Shown in pieces: positions 63,516 to 64,000 of a stretch of DNA of 64,000 nt. Under the pieces are notes generated by a model. The model saw only the letters and a list, made by a program, of their open reading frames with translations, was not told the origin of the DNA and searched no databases. The position numbers were made by a program, and so were the translations under genes. The DNA comes from Boswellia sacra (Eukaryota; Streptophyta; Magnoliopsida; Sapindales; Burseraceae), in the NCBI GenBank assembly GCA_013180625.2, contig SNVD02004565.1, forward strand, positions 1,178,001-1,242,000. The letters run 5' to 3'. The first letter of the stretch is position 1, and each line of letters starts with the position of its first letter.

Positions 63516-64000
63516 ATTTGAAGCATTATAAATTGGTTAGTAATTAGAACTTATACTTGATCAAAATCCTTTAACCAAAAAAGAAAAAAATTGTTTTATT
63601 GATAATAATTATACCGCCGTCTCCATGAACAATTAATTTATCCCCGAAATATAACTTACGAGTCAAACATGTCAAAATATTTCTAACCCAATTATTCAAC
63701 AAATTTGTGGAAACAAAAAAACAAAACATTTCCGAAATTATATTCGGATACACGTAATGGAACGAATAAACGATTATATTAGTAACAAATCTTGTTAGAT
63801 TGTGTTTGTCCACAACTCGAATTGCGTCCTCGAATTGGCTATAAATCTATCTAAGCGACCAATCGTACCAAATAACATGAAGTTAGAGAAAGAGGCGCTG
63901 ATATCATAAAAATGGGAAAAGAAAGAAAAGAAAAAAGGACCAATGCAAGCATTCATTTGTGTCTCATGTATGTGATTGAGAGATTTCTTAGCACTCATCA

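Larger units (their letters stand above)
60707..64000. other. 3.3-kb gene-free AT-rich region
   Basis: ERF3 promoter at left, then AT-rich DNA with two (TA)n(TG)n microsatellites and a diverged long repeat present at 61220-62130 and 62805-63515. No credible coding region on either strand. Confidence 0.6.

Noticed and set aside
1..64000. CRISPR arrays, operons, tRNA or rRNA genes
   Set aside because: The DNA is eukaryotic; no regular repeat-spacer array and no complete tRNA cloverleaf or rRNA stretch was seen on reading.

Overview
The window is nuclear DNA from a flowering plant, very probably a core eudicot. Genes are split by GT-AG (and two GC-AG) introns with AT-rich interiors, intergenic DNA is AT-rich and full of transposon debris, and every recognisable protein belongs to a land-plant family. 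I cannot name the species from sequence alone.

Layout, left to right. (1) 106-3008 (-): a plant lipid-A-disaccharide synthase (LpxB) gene that runs off the left edge. (2) 4901-12959 (+): two tandem three-exon GDSL esterase/lipase genes, with small MITE-like hairpins in and between them. (3) 14665-15372 (+): a single-exon unknown with a CxCxxC motif. (4) 17935-23523 (+): the 14-exon ZW10 gene of the Golgi-to-ER tethering complex, convergent with (5) 24328-28474 (-): a nine-exon protein disulfide isomerase of the PDIL2-2/2-3 type carrying an ER-stress element upstream. (6) 29763-29987 (+): a small unknown ORF behind a TATA box. (7) 31303-53738 (-): a tandem array of four acid/triacylglycerol lipase genes of the MPL1/TAG-lipase-2 type. 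Copies B and C are intact. Copy A has a reading frame that is open in every exon but is split by a complete 5.2-kb Ty1/copia element. Copy D has decayed by stops and frameshifts. (8) 54686-56424 (-): a five-exon gene for a 197-residue membrane protein. (9) 59932-60588 (-): an intronless ERF3-type EAR repressor. The right 3 kb is gene-free AT-rich repeat.

Mobile DNA is unusually legible. The copia element has both LTRs, a primer-binding site, a polypurine tract and a 5-bp target duplication (ACGCA). Its polyprotein frame is broken only by two Gln-to-stop changes. Its LTRs differ by four substitutions, all C/T transitions, so the hit on lipase A looks recent. A second 2.3-kb block (43859-46159), bounded by TGTAA...TTACA and a 5-bp duplication (ATTTG), fits a solo LTR of another retroelement inside the lipase array. 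Repeated flanks show that the array grew by unequal exchange and suggest one further lipase copy was lost.

The genes do not form one pathway. ZW10 and PDI both serve the early secretory pathway. The GDSL and acid-lipase families are secreted hydrolases that expand by tandem duplication. LpxB belongs to a bacterial-type lipid A pathway kept in plant mitochondria. I found no wholly new system. The best new observations are the exon-disrupting copia insertion, the solo LTR, two GC-AG introns proved by frame, an exact CCAAT-N10-CACG element before the PDI gene, and an apparent in-frame deletion in a conserved part of LpxB.
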